Shown here in pieces: positions 7,565-16,604 of a stretch of DNA of 64,000 nucleotides. The position numbers were made by a program, and so were the translations under genes. Source of the stretch: Oscillospiraceae bacterium (GTDB lineage Bacteria > Bacillota > Clostridia > Oscillospirales > Oscillospiraceae). The number at the start of each line of letters is the position of its first letter. The first letter of the stretch is position 1. The notes under the pieces were generated by a model. The model did no database searches and was not told the origin of the DNA. It saw nothing but the letters and a program-made list of their open reading frames with translations. The DNA is taken from NCBI GenBank assembly GCA_017552325.1, contig JAFZQE010000066.1:1-64000 (forward strand), in the 5' to 3' direction.

Positions 7565-8610
7565 GAATCAAAGGAGGCCCACAAAAAGGCCTCGACCTCG
7601 GCCAGCAACTCGTCCGTAAACAGACGGTCGTCCGCGTGTTTGCACTTTGGCACCAGCTTCAGGGTCACGTACTCACCGTTTTTCATCAGCGCTTCCTGCA
7701 ATTCGACCGACTGGAGATGAGACACAGTGATATCCGCGTCGCCGTGTACGATCAGCGTACGCAGATCCGGGTTGCGGTTGTCCTGCCGCTCGGCCCGGCG
7801 CAGTGGGCTGGCTCCGACCTTCTCTTCCTCGCCCCAATCCTCATAGTTCTTGCGGAACCAGAGCTCCTCCAGGCTGCCGTAGTCCCCCAGCACCTCATTG
7901 GCCCAGCCGTTTGCCACGGTCGGGATCCAGGACACCAGCCCCTCCTCGGCGAAATTGCCCCGCTGGGTGACGAAGTCGATACAGCCGTAATAATCCACCA
8001 GCGCGTCAAAAGCAGGCATGGCAAAGCGTTCCTCCTCCGTCTCGCCGATGCACAGCGTGTCGGAGTACGCCTCAGGCGCGGAGAGCGCGGTCATAGTCGC
8101 CAGATACCCGCCCGCGGATTCGCCCCAGACGGCGATACGCTCCGCATCAAAGCCGTATTCCTCCGCGTGGCAGTACAGAAAACGCACGGCCGCCTTAACG
8201 TCGCAGGCCGCGGCCGGATAGGCCGCCTCGGTGGACAGGCGATAGTTGACGCTGGCACAGGCGAAGCCATGATCCCGGAAATAGCGGTACATGAATTGCG
8301 CCTGACGGGATTGAGAATCGTTGAAGGCAAAGCCGCCGCCATGGATCAGCACAAAAAGCGGGGCGGGCGTGTCCGTATCCGGCACATAGAGGTCGAGATA
8401 CTGTGCCTCGGAGTCCGCGGCATAGGCCAGATGCTCATAGCTTTTGCCGCCGTCCCAGTCCGTGGACGTGTCCAGCGGCAGCGTCGGGGAAAAGAGGTTA
8501 CACCAGACCTGCCGCACCGTATAGCGGTTCACAAGCAGCACCAGCGCCAGAATCAGCAGCAGCGCCAGCAGGATCCAGCGCCCGATCGGTTTCTTTTTCG
8601 TCTTTTCCAT
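7561..8610 (-). CDS. Membrane-anchored alpha/beta-hydrolase (BD-FAE/HSL-type esterase)
   Basis: A 349-residue protein with an N-terminal transmembrane helix (residues about 11-28) and an extracellular alpha/beta-hydrolase domain. It has the oxyanion motif HGGG, the nucleophile elbow GESAGG, an Asp in HGDAD and a His in KHADD near the C-terminus. The HGGG plus GxSxG arrangement is that of hormone-sensitive-lipase or bifunctional carbohydrate-esterase types that remove acetyl or feruloyl groups from plant glycans. GAGGGG is 6 nt upstream of the ATG. Its neighbours, a CE1-like esterase and GH43, support a glycan deacylation role. Confidence 0.75.
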   Translation of the reverse strand: MEKTKKKPIGRWILLALLLILALVLLVNRYTVRQVWCNLFSPTLPLDTSTDWDGGKSYEHLAYAADSEAQYLDLYVPDTDTPAPLFVLIHGGGFAFNDSQSRQAQFMYRYFRDHGFACASVNYRLSTEAAYPAAACDVKAAVRFLYCHAEEYGFDAERIAVWGESAGGYLATMTALSAPEAYSDTLCIGETEEERFAMPAFDALVDYYGCIDFVTQRGNFAEEGLVSWIPTVANGWANEVLGDYGSLEELWFRKNYEDWGEEEKVGASPLRRAERQDNRNPDLRTLIVHGDADITVSHLQSVELQEALMKNGEYVTLKLVPKCKHADDRLFTDELLAEVEAFLWASFDS

Positions 8611-8621
8611 GGGGATCCCCC

Positions 8622-9908
8622 TCAGAAGATTTTTTGCAGGAAATTGTACAGGGACAGATGCCAGTGACCGATGGAGTGGTAGCGCATCGGGAAGAGATCG
8701 AAGCTGGTGTTCACGCCCTCCGTGAGCCGCGGCTCGATCTCGCAGAGCATTCGGTAGCCGGGGATCATATACGGTGTGGCAAAGTCAAAATTGCCGGTGG
8801 TAGCGTAGAGATAGGAGATAGGAAGCTCCTTCCATTCCTCCGACCGGATCGTTTCGCGCAGGTGCTCCTCCGTGGTGCGGAAGGAGCTGAACAGGCCGAA
8901 ATACGAGAAATAGTCCAGGCTGCCGCAGAGGGCGGCGTTGGCCGTGGTCACCGCGCCGCGGGAGAGACCGGCAAAGGCCCGGTGCTCCCGGCTGGCAGCA
9001 AAGCCTGCGTCGTCCGCTGTTTCCGCCCAGGTGGAATACTTCGACTCCACGGCGGGCATCAGGTCGTTTCTCAGCTCCTCGCGGAAGGAGAAGGTCAGGA
9101 TATCCAAGCTGCTGTCTTTCCCGTCGTCCTCCACATAGAAGGTCGGCGTCACCACGATCAACGGTTCGATCTCCCCTTGGGCGATCAGGCGATCCAGCAT
9201 GATCTTGTTGTACGGATGGGTCTGCAGCCAGTAGTTTTCATCGTCTCCGGTGCCGTGCATCAGATAGAGGATGTTATACTGGTTTTCCGCGTCATAGCCG
9301 TAGGGCAGGTATACCAGCGCCCGCTTGGTCACGGAGCGTCCGTCCGTAGCATAGGCTTTCGTTTCGTAGACCAGCTCCTCCAGCGTTCCCGCCTCCGCGA
9401 TCTCGCCGGTATCGAACTTTGCGGGCACCGCCCAAACAGCGCGCTTGGCATGGCCCTCCCACGATCTGTCCCGGTCGACGTTACTCTTCCAGACCCAGCC
9501 GACGCTCACGAGGATCAGCACGAGCAGCGCGAGCGGAAGCCAGGGCAGCCGCCCCGGCTTTTCTTTTTTCCACAGCATCCAGCCCGTACCCAGCACCGCC
9601 CAGGCCCCGCCGATCAGCCCCTGGATCAGAAACCACAGGGCGAAATGCGTAGTTTCCCCGTAGTTCAGGAAGCTGTTGAGCACAAAGCCGCCGACGCCCA
9701 CGGCCAGCAGCAGGAAGGGCATCCGCCCGTGATAAGCGGCCCAGGCCGTCAATACGATCAGCGCCTCCAATACGAGCGCGGTCAGCGCCATGTTCGCCAG
9801 CGCAAGCGTGAGGTATCTGGCGACCTGCAGGATCGCCAGCAGGCACAGGCTCAGGAAAACAGCCAGTCCGATCCTGTCAAACAGACTGTTTTCCGTCTTC
9901 TCTTTCAT
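8622..9908 (-). CDS. Polytopic membrane protein with extracellular CE1-type esterase domain
   Basis: A 428-residue fusion. The first 165 residues hold about five transmembrane helices; residues about 200-428 form an esterase-D/feruloyl-esterase-like alpha/beta hydrolase. It has LVYLPYGYD, LYLMHGTGDDENYW, the nucleophile Ser in FAGLSRGA and the catalytic His in the final HSIGHWHLSLYNFL. CE1 enzymes of this shape remove acetyl or phenolic acids from polysaccharides. ATG 9908 has GGAGG 9 nt upstream. No clear promoter separates it from the GH3 block, only a terminator at 9978-10013, so partial read-through is possible. Multipass tethering of a CE1 domain is unusual. Confidence 0.7.
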   Translation of the reverse strand: MKEKTENSLFDRIGLAVFLSLCLLAILQVARYLTLALANMALTALVLEALIVLTAWAAYHGRMPFLLLAVGVGGFVLNSFLNYGETTHFALWFLIQGLIGGAWAVLGTGWMLWKKEKPGRLPWLPLALLVLILVSVGWVWKSNVDRDRSWEGHAKRAVWAVPAKFDTGEIAEAGTLEELVYETKAYATDGRSVTKRALVYLPYGYDAENQYNILYLMHGTGDDENYWLQTHPYNKIMLDRLIAQGEIEPLIVVTPTFYVEDDGKDSSLDILTFSFREELRNDLMPAVESKYSTWAETADDAGFAASREHRAFAGLSRGAVTTANAALCGSLDYFSYFGLFSSFRTTEEHLRETIRSEEWKELPISYLYATTGNFDFATPYMIPGYRMLCEIEPRLTEGVNTSFDLFPMRYHSIGHWHLSLYNFLQKIF

Positions 9909-9977
9909 GTCACAGCACCTCCTCAAAGATCTCAAAGCGGCGGGCGCAGCGTCTCGCCCGCTCCTTTCAGGCCTTTG

Positions 9978-10013
9978 AAAATACGGCGGCAGCTATTTGC
10001 TGCCGCCGTATTT
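9978..10013 (-). terminator. Terminator after the GH3 gene pair
   Basis: Inverted repeat AAATACGGCGGCAG with CTGCCGCCGTATTT and a short loop, just downstream of the membrane-protein gene at 10024-10422. Confidence 0.7.
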
Positions 10014-10023
10014 GGGATTTGGA

Positions 10024-10422
10024 TCAGGCTTCTTTCCTGGTGACGCCCGCGAAGGAGGCCACCACGGCGATCAGCCAGGCGATGCCGGCGACGATCGCAA
10101 AGGTGATGAAGGCGGCGATGATGTCCTTCTGGTACAGGCCGGCAAAGACCAGGCCCATATCGTTCACCACGGGCGCGACGGAAACGGCCAGCGCGGCCAT
10201 GAGAAGGATCGCGTGGACAGCGAGGAACAGATTCGGGATCTCCTTGCCGCGCACGATCGCCAGCACCAGCGCCAGAACACCGGCCAGCGCCGCGAAGATC
10301 AGCAGCGTGTTGGTCGTGCCGGTCTGCTGCACAACGGACTTATACAGCAGCATGCACACGACGGAGAGGATCGTCGAGATCGCAGCGAGGACAAAGCCGA
10401 AGGTGATTTTCTTGTTGTTCAT
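10024..10422 (-). CDS. Small four-helix membrane protein of unknown function
   Basis: A 132-residue protein with four predicted transmembrane helices (about residues 8-28, 40-58, 67-88 and 103-124) and a short Arg/Lys-rich end. No family is recognized. AAGGAGG lies 8 nt before the ATG, and the gene starts 14 nt after the GH3 stop, so the two form one transcription unit. It may help place or stabilize the double-anchored GH3 enzyme; that is inference from context only. Confidence 0.65.
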   Translation of the reverse strand: MNNKKITFGFVLAAISTILSVVCMLLYKSVVQQTGTTNTLLIFAALAGVLALVLAIVRGKEIPNLFLAVHAILLMAALAVSVAPVVNDMGLVFAGLYQKDIIAAFITFAIVAGIAWLIAVVASFAGVTRKEA

Positions 10423-10436
10423 GGTTCAGTCCTCCT

Positions 10437-13400
10437 TTACTGTTTTTCCTTTTTGGAAAGCGCAGAGCTTACGTACCAGGCGCAGGCCGCGACGGCCAGA
10501 ACGCCGGTGACCCAGTTGACAGCGGTCAGCGTGGTCTCCCACCAGGGATGCACGCGAACCACGCGGGTATCGCTGGTGACGCCGTTCATGGTGTTGGAGT
10601 TGGCGAAGGTGTAAAGATCGTACTTCAGCATCTTCTTCAGCTCCTGCTGGAAAACGGTGTCCTTCTCGATGAGCTTCATGTTGTCCGCGGAGTTGGGATC
10701 GCCGATAATGGATGACTCGTACGCGTTCTCCGTCAGGCAGCCGCCGCCGCCGGCGAAGGTCACGTCACGCCAGTTCATGTACTCGGCGCCGTTGATCATG
10801 TCGGTGACCACATAGCCGGTGTAGCCCCACTCGTCGCGGAGGATGCCGGTCAGCAGGCCGCGGTGCGCGCCGGAGTATACACAGCCGAGACGGTTGAAGG
10901 CGGTCATGACGCCCTGGGCATAGTTGCCCTCAAGCGCACCCTGGAAGCCGCGGAGCTCGGTCTCACGGGCGCCCTGCTCGGAGATGAAGGTGGCGGTGCC
11001 GGAGCGGTTGGCCTCCTGATGGTTCAGCGCGAAGTGCTTCGGCTCCATCATCAGGCCCTTGGACAGGCCGCCCTTGCAGACCGCGACGCCCATGATGTTG
11101 GTCAGCATGGAGTCCTCGGAGTAGTACTCATGGTTGCGGGAGCAGTAGGTGGCGCGGTGGTTGTTCAGGCCGGGTCCGAACAGGGAGCTGGCGTTAGCCC
11201 ACAGGGAGTCTTCACCGAAGAGCTCGCCCTCGCGCTCGACCAGCTCCACATTGAAGGTGGCGGCCACGACGGGCTCGGTGGGCATGGTGGGCATATGCCA
11301 GTTGGCATATTCGTTGTCGGGACCGACGTAGGTGGGCTCGTCGGATTCAGAGGCCGTCCAGTTGGCGGTGTAGCCGGGCACCTGGTCGGACACGAAGCCC
11401 ACGGGGCCGTCGTAAATGGCGACGACGTGCAGGCCGATGGAGTCGATCGGGTCGAAGTTGCCGCCGGCGCCCTTCATGAAGGCCACGGCCTCTTCCAGCG
11501 TGATATTCTCAATCAGGGTATCCCACATCGGATCGTCGAGAGCGACGGTGCCGGCATAATCGCCGTTGTCGTCCACCATGACCAGGTCGATCAGGCGCAT
11601 GCCGTTGTTGGCGCCCCAGGTCTCGCCGCTGCCGTTTTCGGTGAGTTCGTAGTTCTGGTTGTGCAGCGCCTTGAGCATGCCCTCATTGGGGCTGATGCCC
11701 CAGACGGGCTCCCAGCCCTTGTTCCAGTCGGCGCGGGTGATGAACTCCACGCCGCGCTCCGGCAGGAGCTTGCGGATATCGCCGTCCTGCAGCTGGTTCT
11801 GCACACCCTCGGAGTAGGTCTCGATGTCCTTCGCGCCGATGCTGATCTTCTTGGCATTGGCGGCGTTGATGACCTCGTCCTCGGTGATCTTCACAAGCTT
11901 GTCCTCGCTGCCGAGCTTGGCGGCCAGGACGTTGTTGAGCGCCTCATGCGCGCCGTTGCCGATGGCGAAGTAGTAGTCGCCGGCGTCCAGGATCCAGGCG
12001 CCCTGAGTGCCGTCGGCCTTGACGGCGTCCTCATCGTAGGAGGCGACGTACTTGGCGTCAAACTCGACCGTCACGGTCTCGCTGGCGCCGGGGGCCAGGG
12101 TCTGGGTCTTGGCGAAGCCGACCAGCTGGATCGCGGATTTCTCCACGCCGCCCTGGATGTACGGGGCCTGGGCGTAGAGCTGGACCACGCTCTTGCCGGC
12201 GACGTCGCCGGTGTTGGTGACCTTCACCACGGCCTTGCTCTCGCCGCCGATGTTGAAGTCCACGCTCTGCAGCTCCTGCTCAAAGCTGGTGTAGGACATG
12301 CCATAGCCGAAGGGATAGACGACCTCGGCGGCGTAGTCCCAGCCGCCTTGGGAGGCGAAGACGCCCGCGCTGCCGTCGGCGTTGCCCTGGCCGAGGACGG
12401 CGTCCTCGTAGCGGGTCTCATAGTATTTGTAGCCGACGTAGATGCCTTCGGTCTCCACGATGTACCAGCTGCCCTTGTCGGTGCCGGGGTCAAGCTCGCC
12501 CTCGGGGGCGTCAAAGAAGAACAGGCCGAAGTTCTGCATGGCCGGTGCGGAGATGGAGTTGGCGGCATAGGTGTCGGCAATGTGGCCGGAGGGGTTCACC
12601 GCGCCGGTGAGCACGTCCGCCACGCCGCGGAAGCCGTAGGCGCCGGGGAGGCCGGCCCAGACGATGGCGGAGATGGCCGGGTCATTCTTCAGTTCGCCGA
12701 TCTCCATGGTGACGTCGGCGTTCAGCACGACGATGACCTTGCCGTTGGAGTTGGCCTTGGCCAGCTCAAGCATGGCCCTTTCGTTGTCGGACAGAGCCAG
12801 CGGGCGCTCGAAGTTGTCGCCGTTGGGATCCTTCATCGTGGACACCGCGTAGTCCGAAGCCTCGGAGCTGTCGCGGGACAGAAACACGATGGCGGTGGTG
12901 TCCTTGGCGGCGTCCAGCACTTCCTGGGTGTAGAAGTCTGCGGGCGGCTCGCCGATCATGTAGCTGTCAGCCGTCTCGAACATGGGCCAGAACACGGGGA
13001 TCAGGGAGTGGCCCGGGACCTCGTTGCCGAAGAAGGCCGCCTTGCGGCGGTAAGTGTCAGCCTCGGAGCTGTTATAGAGCGCGAGCAGCTCCTCGTTCAG
13101 CGATACGCCGTTTTCCTTCAGCGCGTCGATGAGGGTGACCGTGGTCTGGCCCGCCTCATAGTTGACGGAGGTGGTGGAACCGATCAGGCCGCCGAAGGTG
13201 GGAGCGAGCGCGTTCAGGCCCCAGAGGGTGACCTTCTCGCTGGCGGGGTCGAGGGGCAGCGCGCCATTGTTCTTAAAGAGCACGGTGCCCTCCTGGGAGA
13301 TCTCGCGCGCCAGAGCTTCCTTGGCGTCGATGACCTCCTTGACGGTCTTGAACTCGGACTCGAAGTAGATGCCGTCGCTGGTGCTCTCACCGGTCTTGAC

Positions 13401-13544
13401 GGTCTCATAGCTCGAAGTCCCCAGGAAAGTGTTGATCTTTCCCGCCCAGGTCTGCGCGATGCTTGAGACAAACAGCGACAACACGAACAGTGACGCCAGA
13501 ATGACCGCAAGACCGCGCTTCAAGCCAGTTTTCTTGCCTTTCAT
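10437..13544 (-). CDS. GH3 glycosidase with inverted domain order, anchored at both ends
   Basis: A 1035-residue protein. An N-terminal transmembrane helix (about 9-30) is followed by the GH3 C-terminal-type alpha/beta sandwich (about 70-380), a fibronectin-III-like domain (about 405-540), then the GH3 TIM barrel (about 640-960) and a C-terminal helix (about 1003-1025) with a KKEKQ end. The barrel carries KHFALNHQE and the nucleophile D915 in YVVTDM. The swapped order of the two GH3 domains is known from Ruminococcus and Butyrivibrio beta-glucosidases. The start follows AAGGAGG. A LytTR-type direct repeat lies upstream of its promoter, and the AgrA/AgrC-like genes are next upstream. Likely an extracellular beta-glycosidase; sugar specificity is not readable. 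Confidence 0.88.
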   Translation of the reverse strand: MKGKKTGLKRGLAVILASLFVLSLFVSSIAQTWAGKINTFLGTSSYETVKTGESTSDGIYFESEFKTVKEVIDAKEALAREISQEGTVLFKNNGALPLDPASEKVTLWGLNALAPTFGGLIGSTTSVNYEAGQTTVTLIDALKENGVSLNEELLALYNSSEADTYRRKAAFFGNEVPGHSLIPVFWPMFETADSYMIGEPPADFYTQEVLDAAKDTTAIVFLSRDSSEASDYAVSTMKDPNGDNFERPLALSDNERAMLELAKANSNGKVIVVLNADVTMEIGELKNDPAISAIVWAGLPGAYGFRGVADVLTGAVNPSGHIADTYAANSISAPAMQNFGLFFFDAPEGELDPGTDKGSWYIVETEGIYVGYKYYETRYEDAVLGQGNADGSAGVFASQGGWDYAAEVVYPFGYGMSYTSFEQELQSVDFNIGGESKAVVKVTNTGDVAGKSVVQLYAQAPYIQGGVEKSAIQLVGFAKTQTLAPGASETVTVEFDAKYVASYDEDAVKADGTQGAWILDAGDYYFAIGNGAHEALNNVLAAKLGSEDKLVKITEDEVINAANAKKISIGAKDIETYSEGVQNQLQDGDIRKLLPERGVEFITRADWNKGWEPVWGISPNEGMLKALHNQNYELTENGSGETWGANNGMRLIDLVMVDDNGDYAGTVALDDPMWDTLIENITLEEAVAFMKGAGGNFDPIDSIGLHVVAIYDGPVGFVSDQVPGYTANWTASESDEPTYVGPDNEYANWHMPTMPTEPVVAATFNVELVEREGELFGEDSLWANASSLFGPGLNNHRATYCSRNHEYYSEDSMLTNIMGVAVCKGGLSKGLMMEPKHFALNHQEANRSGTATFISEQGARETELRGFQGALEGNYAQGVMTAFNRLGCVYSGAHRGLLTGILRDEWGYTGYVVTDMINGAEYMNWRDVTFAGGGGCLTENAYESSIIGDPNSADNMKLIEKDTVFQQELKKMLKYDLYTFANSNTMNGVTSDTRVVRVHPWWETTLTAVNWVTGVLAVAACAWYVSSALSKKEKQ

Positions 13545-13585
13545 ATGATCCTCCTTGCTGTATTTTTTGCGCTTACGCTGATCCT

Positions 13586-13651
13586 ATAGTAGCATTTGAA
13601 TTCCGGCCCGTCCACAAATTGGCGCAAACGCCCCTTTTTCCGGCGTAAACG
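13586..13651 (-). promoter_or_regulatory. GH3 promoter with LytTR-type direct repeat
   Basis: On the minus strand CGTTTACGCC (plus 13642-13651) and CGTTTGCGCC (plus 13621-13630) are direct repeats with an exact 21-bp period. They lie immediately upstream of a weak promoter: TTGTGG (plus 13612-13617), a 20-nt spacer and TACTAT (plus 13586-13591). Two direct repeats two helical turns apart beside a long-spacer promoter is the arrangement used by AgrA-class regulators. Confidence 0.55.
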
Positions 13652-13655
13652 AAAG

Positions 13656-13683
13656 CGGAGCCGTGGCCCTGCACAGCTCCGCG
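13656..13683 (-). terminator. Terminator after the two-component operon
   Basis: GCGGAGC pairs with GCTCCGC across a 14-nt loop, followed on the minus strand by TTTCGTTT. It sits between the histidine kinase stop and the GH3 promoter. Confidence 0.5.
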
Positions 13684-13705
13684 GGATCGTCTTTCACTTT
13701 TTCTT

Positions 13706-15004
13706 TCAAGTCTCGGCGCAGGGCAGCAGGATATCCAGCCGAAACAGGTTCTGATCGGTACGAACGCTCATCGTGCCGCCGTACTTTTCCACGATATGCC
13801 GGATGCTCAGCATGCCGAAGCCGTGATAATTCTGCTCATTTTTCGTCGTGATCGGCAGCCCGTCCTGCATCTGCACCGCATGCCCCAGATAGTTTTCAAA
13901 GTGGATGGAGAGGAAGGCCCCCCGCCTGCCGGTCCGGAAGCTGATGATCCGGTTCTCCGGCGCCTCGCTGCTGACGCTCTCGATGGCGTTGTCCAGGGCG
14001 TTTCCGAAGAGCGCGTAGAGATCCATGGTGTCGAGCCGCTTCAGATCTTCCCCGTCGCAGACGCAGGTCAGGGTGATGTCGTGCGCCTTGCAGTAGAGCT
14101 GCTTGTCCATCAAAATCAGGTCGAGGGTTTCGTTGCCGGTTTTGGCCGCGCTCTCATAAAACAGCACCGCGTCCTCCACCTGCCCGATATAGGCGTCCCG
14201 CTCGGCCTCCGACTTCATGCGCCGAAGCCCCTCAATCTGATGCTTGAGATCGTGGCACTTGCGGTTGATGATCTCGATGTTTTCCGCGGTCAGGCGCTGT
14301 TTTTTCTGCTCGGCGGCCAGCAGCTGCCCGACGACCTCGCTGCGCAGCGCCAGCTCCGTTTCGTGCAGCAGCCCGATTTGAATGCCCATGGCCAGAAAAG
14401 CGGCCAGCACGTTCGCCAGATAGGGATAGATGTCAAAGTCCGCTCCGGTGGACCGGCGGGCAAAGAACGTGACGTAGGCGCAGATCACGAGCGCGTTCTG
14501 CAGCACCCGGTGCTTCGGCAGCGTATGCCCCTCCCGATCCTTCATCCATTTCCACATGACGGCCAGCGTCGTGCCGTACAGCAGCAGCATCAGGCCCCAG
14601 GTCACCAGCAGCGCCGTCAGGCTGTATTCCGGGAAGGCCCCGAGGGTCTTGATTATCCAGAAGAGATTGAACACGGCGTGCTGCAGCACCAGCGCGCAGG
14701 AGGTCGAAAACAGCGCCTCCCTCGGCGTGCACACATAGCACAAGCGCAGCAGAGCGAAATACCAGGCGGTGGGGATCAGCAGGAACAGGCGGTCCAAAAA
14801 CGGATTGTTCGGAAACAGGCCGCCGGGAGACAGATGAAAAATCAGCTCAAAGCTCAGCAGCACCGGCAGCGCGGTGAGCAGGAAGCGAAGCCAGAAGTGC
14901 CCGCGCCGCCGAAAGGTCGGGAAGGCAAAGAGATGCACGGCGAGCAGCAGCTGAAAGGGGTGCCCGCTCAGGATGCGCAGCAGCGATTCTTCCAAACCCG
15001 TCAT
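13706..15004 (-). CDS. AgrC/LytS-type sensor histidine kinase
   Basis: A 432-residue sensor. About six N-terminal transmembrane helices (residues about 10-215) precede a coiled-coil and phospho-acceptor segment with H in KCHDLKHQIEG and a GHKL ATPase domain (N box NALDNAIES, G box HGFGMLSIRHIVEKYGG). This is the HPK10 (AgrC-like) class, which often senses peptides. It overlaps the response-regulator gene by 4 nt (ATGA). No agrB- or agrD-like gene is nearby, so the signal is unknown. The next gene downstream is GH3 with a LytTR-like site, which suggests the pair controls the glycan cluster. Confidence 0.88.
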   Translation of the reverse strand: MTGLEESLLRILSGHPFQLLLAVHLFAFPTFRRRGHFWLRFLLTALPVLLSFELIFHLSPGGLFPNNPFLDRLFLLIPTAWYFALLRLCYVCTPREALFSTSCALVLQHAVFNLFWIIKTLGAFPEYSLTALLVTWGLMLLLYGTTLAVMWKWMKDREGHTLPKHRVLQNALVICAYVTFFARRSTGADFDIYPYLANVLAAFLAMGIQIGLLHETELALRSEVVGQLLAAEQKKQRLTAENIEIINRKCHDLKHQIEGLRRMKSEAERDAYIGQVEDAVLFYESAAKTGNETLDLILMDKQLYCKAHDITLTCVCDGEDLKRLDTMDLYALFGNALDNAIESVSSEAPENRIISFRTGRRGAFLSIHFENYLGHAVQMQDGLPITTKNEQNYHGFGMLSIRHIVEKYGGTMSVRTDQNLFRLDILLPCAET

Positions 15005-15711
15005 AGCACGATATCTCCCATAAACTCCGTCAGCTGCTTCAGGAAAGCCTGCCTCCGGGTACTGCCGATGGGCAGCAGCGCGCCGCCCACGCGGATCTCG
15101 CTGCGCCGGATCTCGGTGACGTAATTCATGTTGACCAGATAGCTCTTGTTGCAGCGGGCGAAATCATAGGGCGCCAGGCGCTCCTCACAGTCCCGGATCG
15201 ACCCGCGCACGGAGAGATCGCCGCCCTCTGTATGGTAGATCAGGGTGTGGTTCATGACCTCGACGTAGTACAGCTCGTCGATGGGGACGCGGCGGTCGCC
15301 CTCGGCCGTGGAGACGACGATCTCCTTTTTTCTGGCGCGATCGGCGGCAACCAGAGCCCGCTCCATTTTCAGGCTGAAATTCTCATAGCTCACGGGCTTG
15401 ACGAGGAAATCCAGCGCACGCACCCCGTAGCCCTGTACGGCGTAATTGGCCATATAGGTCACGAAAAGCAGGCAGACCCTCTCATCCCGCTCCCGCAGGC
15501 GCCGGGCCGTCTCCATGCCGTCGATGCCCTGCATCTCGATATCCATCAGCACGATCTCAAAGCTGTTCTCGCAGGCCCTGAGGAAGCTCTCTCCATCCTC
15601 GAAGGCAGAGACCGTCAGCGCCAGTTTTCTCTCCGAGGCAAAGCGTTCCAGGAAAGCGTTCAGATTGGCTCTCTCCTCCGCCTGATCATCCACAACGGCA
15701 ACCCGGTACAA
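15001..15711 (-). CDS. LytTR-family response regulator (AgrA-like)
   Basis: A 236-residue regulator: receiver domain (residues about 1-120) with phospho-acceptor Asp in IVLMDIEMQG and the conserved Lys in FLVKPVSYENF, then a LytTR DNA-binding domain (about 135-235) with YYVEVMNHTLIYHT and CNKSYLVNMNYV. The start is TTG at 15711, preceded by GGGAGGGGA. It is transcribed first in the operon from the promoter at 15745-15773. LytTR proteins bind paired direct repeats, and one such pair lies ahead of GH3. Confidence 0.9.
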   Translation of the reverse strand: MYRVAVVDDQAEERANLNAFLERFASERKLALTVSAFEDGESFLRACENSFEIVLMDIEMQGIDGMETARRLRERDERVCLLFVTYMANYAVQGYGVRALDFLVKPVSYENFSLKMERALVAADRARKKEIVVSTAEGDRRVPIDELYYVEVMNHTLIYHTEGGDLSVRGSIRDCEERLAPYDFARCNKSYLVNMNYVTEIRRSEIRVGGALLPIGSTRRQAFLKQLTEFMGDIVL

Positions 15712-15744
15712 GCAATCCCCTCCCCCTCTGTGTTCTATATAGGA

Positions 15745-15773
15745 ATTATATCAAAAAAATCGCAAAATCGCAA
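15745..15773 (-). promoter_or_regulatory. Promoter of the two-component operon
   Basis: On the minus strand TTGCGA (plus 15768-15773), a 17-nt spacer and a perfect TATAAT (plus 15745-15750). The spacer contains a T-run. Confidence 0.65.
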
Positions 15774-15920
15774 GACCGGCGCCGCCGGGAGCCGCGGATC
15801 GCAGCTGTGCCCCCGCTGATTTTTCTTGCCCCGGGGAGAAGGATGTGATAGGATGATCGCAGCTTTCGACCCTTGGCGCAGACGGCCGCCGAACCAATGC
15901 CGCGCAGAAAGGCTGGGTGA

Positions 15921-16604
15921 TTGAAGATCAAAACATTAAAAACGAAGCTGCCGAAGCTGCTGCTTCTCGCCTCCACGGCCTATGCCGTGCTGAACCTGCT
16001 GCACTGGCCCCTGGGCTTCAGCTATTTTACACAGCTCTCCAATCTCTACCTGGCCGCCGTCGTGCTCCTGCAGCTGGTCAGGCCCCGCTTTTCCCCGCTG
16101 CCCGCCTTGAAGTTCGGCGCGGTCGTCTCGATCTTCGTCACGTTTTTTGTGTATCTCACGATCCTCGGTCCAATGATGCCGGGCGGCCTTGCGGCGGCCT
16201 ACGCGCAGGATCACGGGGCGAGCTTCTGCCTGCATCTGCTCACGCCCTTTCTCGCCTCTTTCGACTTTTTCCGGAACGACGCCCTCTACCCCTACCGGAA
16301 GCGCCACGCCCTTCTGGCCCTCGTCCCGCCGTCTCTGTATTTTCTGCTGATCCTCACGCTGGGGCGGCTCGGCCTTCGCTGGGGGCGGGGCGACATGCTG
16401 GCGCCCTATCCCTTTCTGGACTACGGCTCGCCGGCGGGCTGGTTCGGTTTCCGGCCCGAAACGGCGGACCTATGGACGTCGGGGATCGGGGTTTTCTATG
16501 CCGTGATCGCGCTGCTCGTCCTGTTTTACGCCGTGTCGTCGCTTCTGCTCCTGCTGGCCGGGCACAGACGGAAGCAGGCTTCCAGGATCGAAAACAACAG
16601 ATAG
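15921..16604 (+). CDS. Pr6Pr-like integral membrane protein
   Basis: A 227-residue protein with about six transmembrane helices. The spacing (HWPLGFSYFTQLSNLY early, then a HLLTPFLASFDFF segment and YPFLDYG near residue 170) resembles the Pr6Pr membrane protein family found in Firmicutes, whose role is unknown. The start is TTG at 15921 after AAAGGCTGGGTGA. It runs opposite to the flanking glycosidase operons and ends inside a long palindromic terminator shared with GH30. It is the only plus-strand gene in 5.8-25.9 kb. Confidence 0.6.
   Translation: MKIKTLKTKLPKLLLLASTAYAVLNLLHWPLGFSYFTQLSNLYLAAVVLLQLVRPRFSPLPALKFGAVVSIFVTFFVYLTILGPMMPGGLAAAYAQDHGASFCLHLLTPFLASFDFFRNDALYPYRKRHALLALVPPSLYFLLILTLGRLGLRWGRGDMLAPYPFLDYGSPAGWFGFRPETADLWTSGIGVFYAVIALLVLFYAVSSLLLLLAGHRRKQASRIENNR

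Noticed and set aside
10863..13466. An 867-codon open frame opposite the GH3 gene
   Set aside because: Antisense shadow of a long GC-rich coding region; no domain and a monotonous Gly/Val/Leu/Asp composition.
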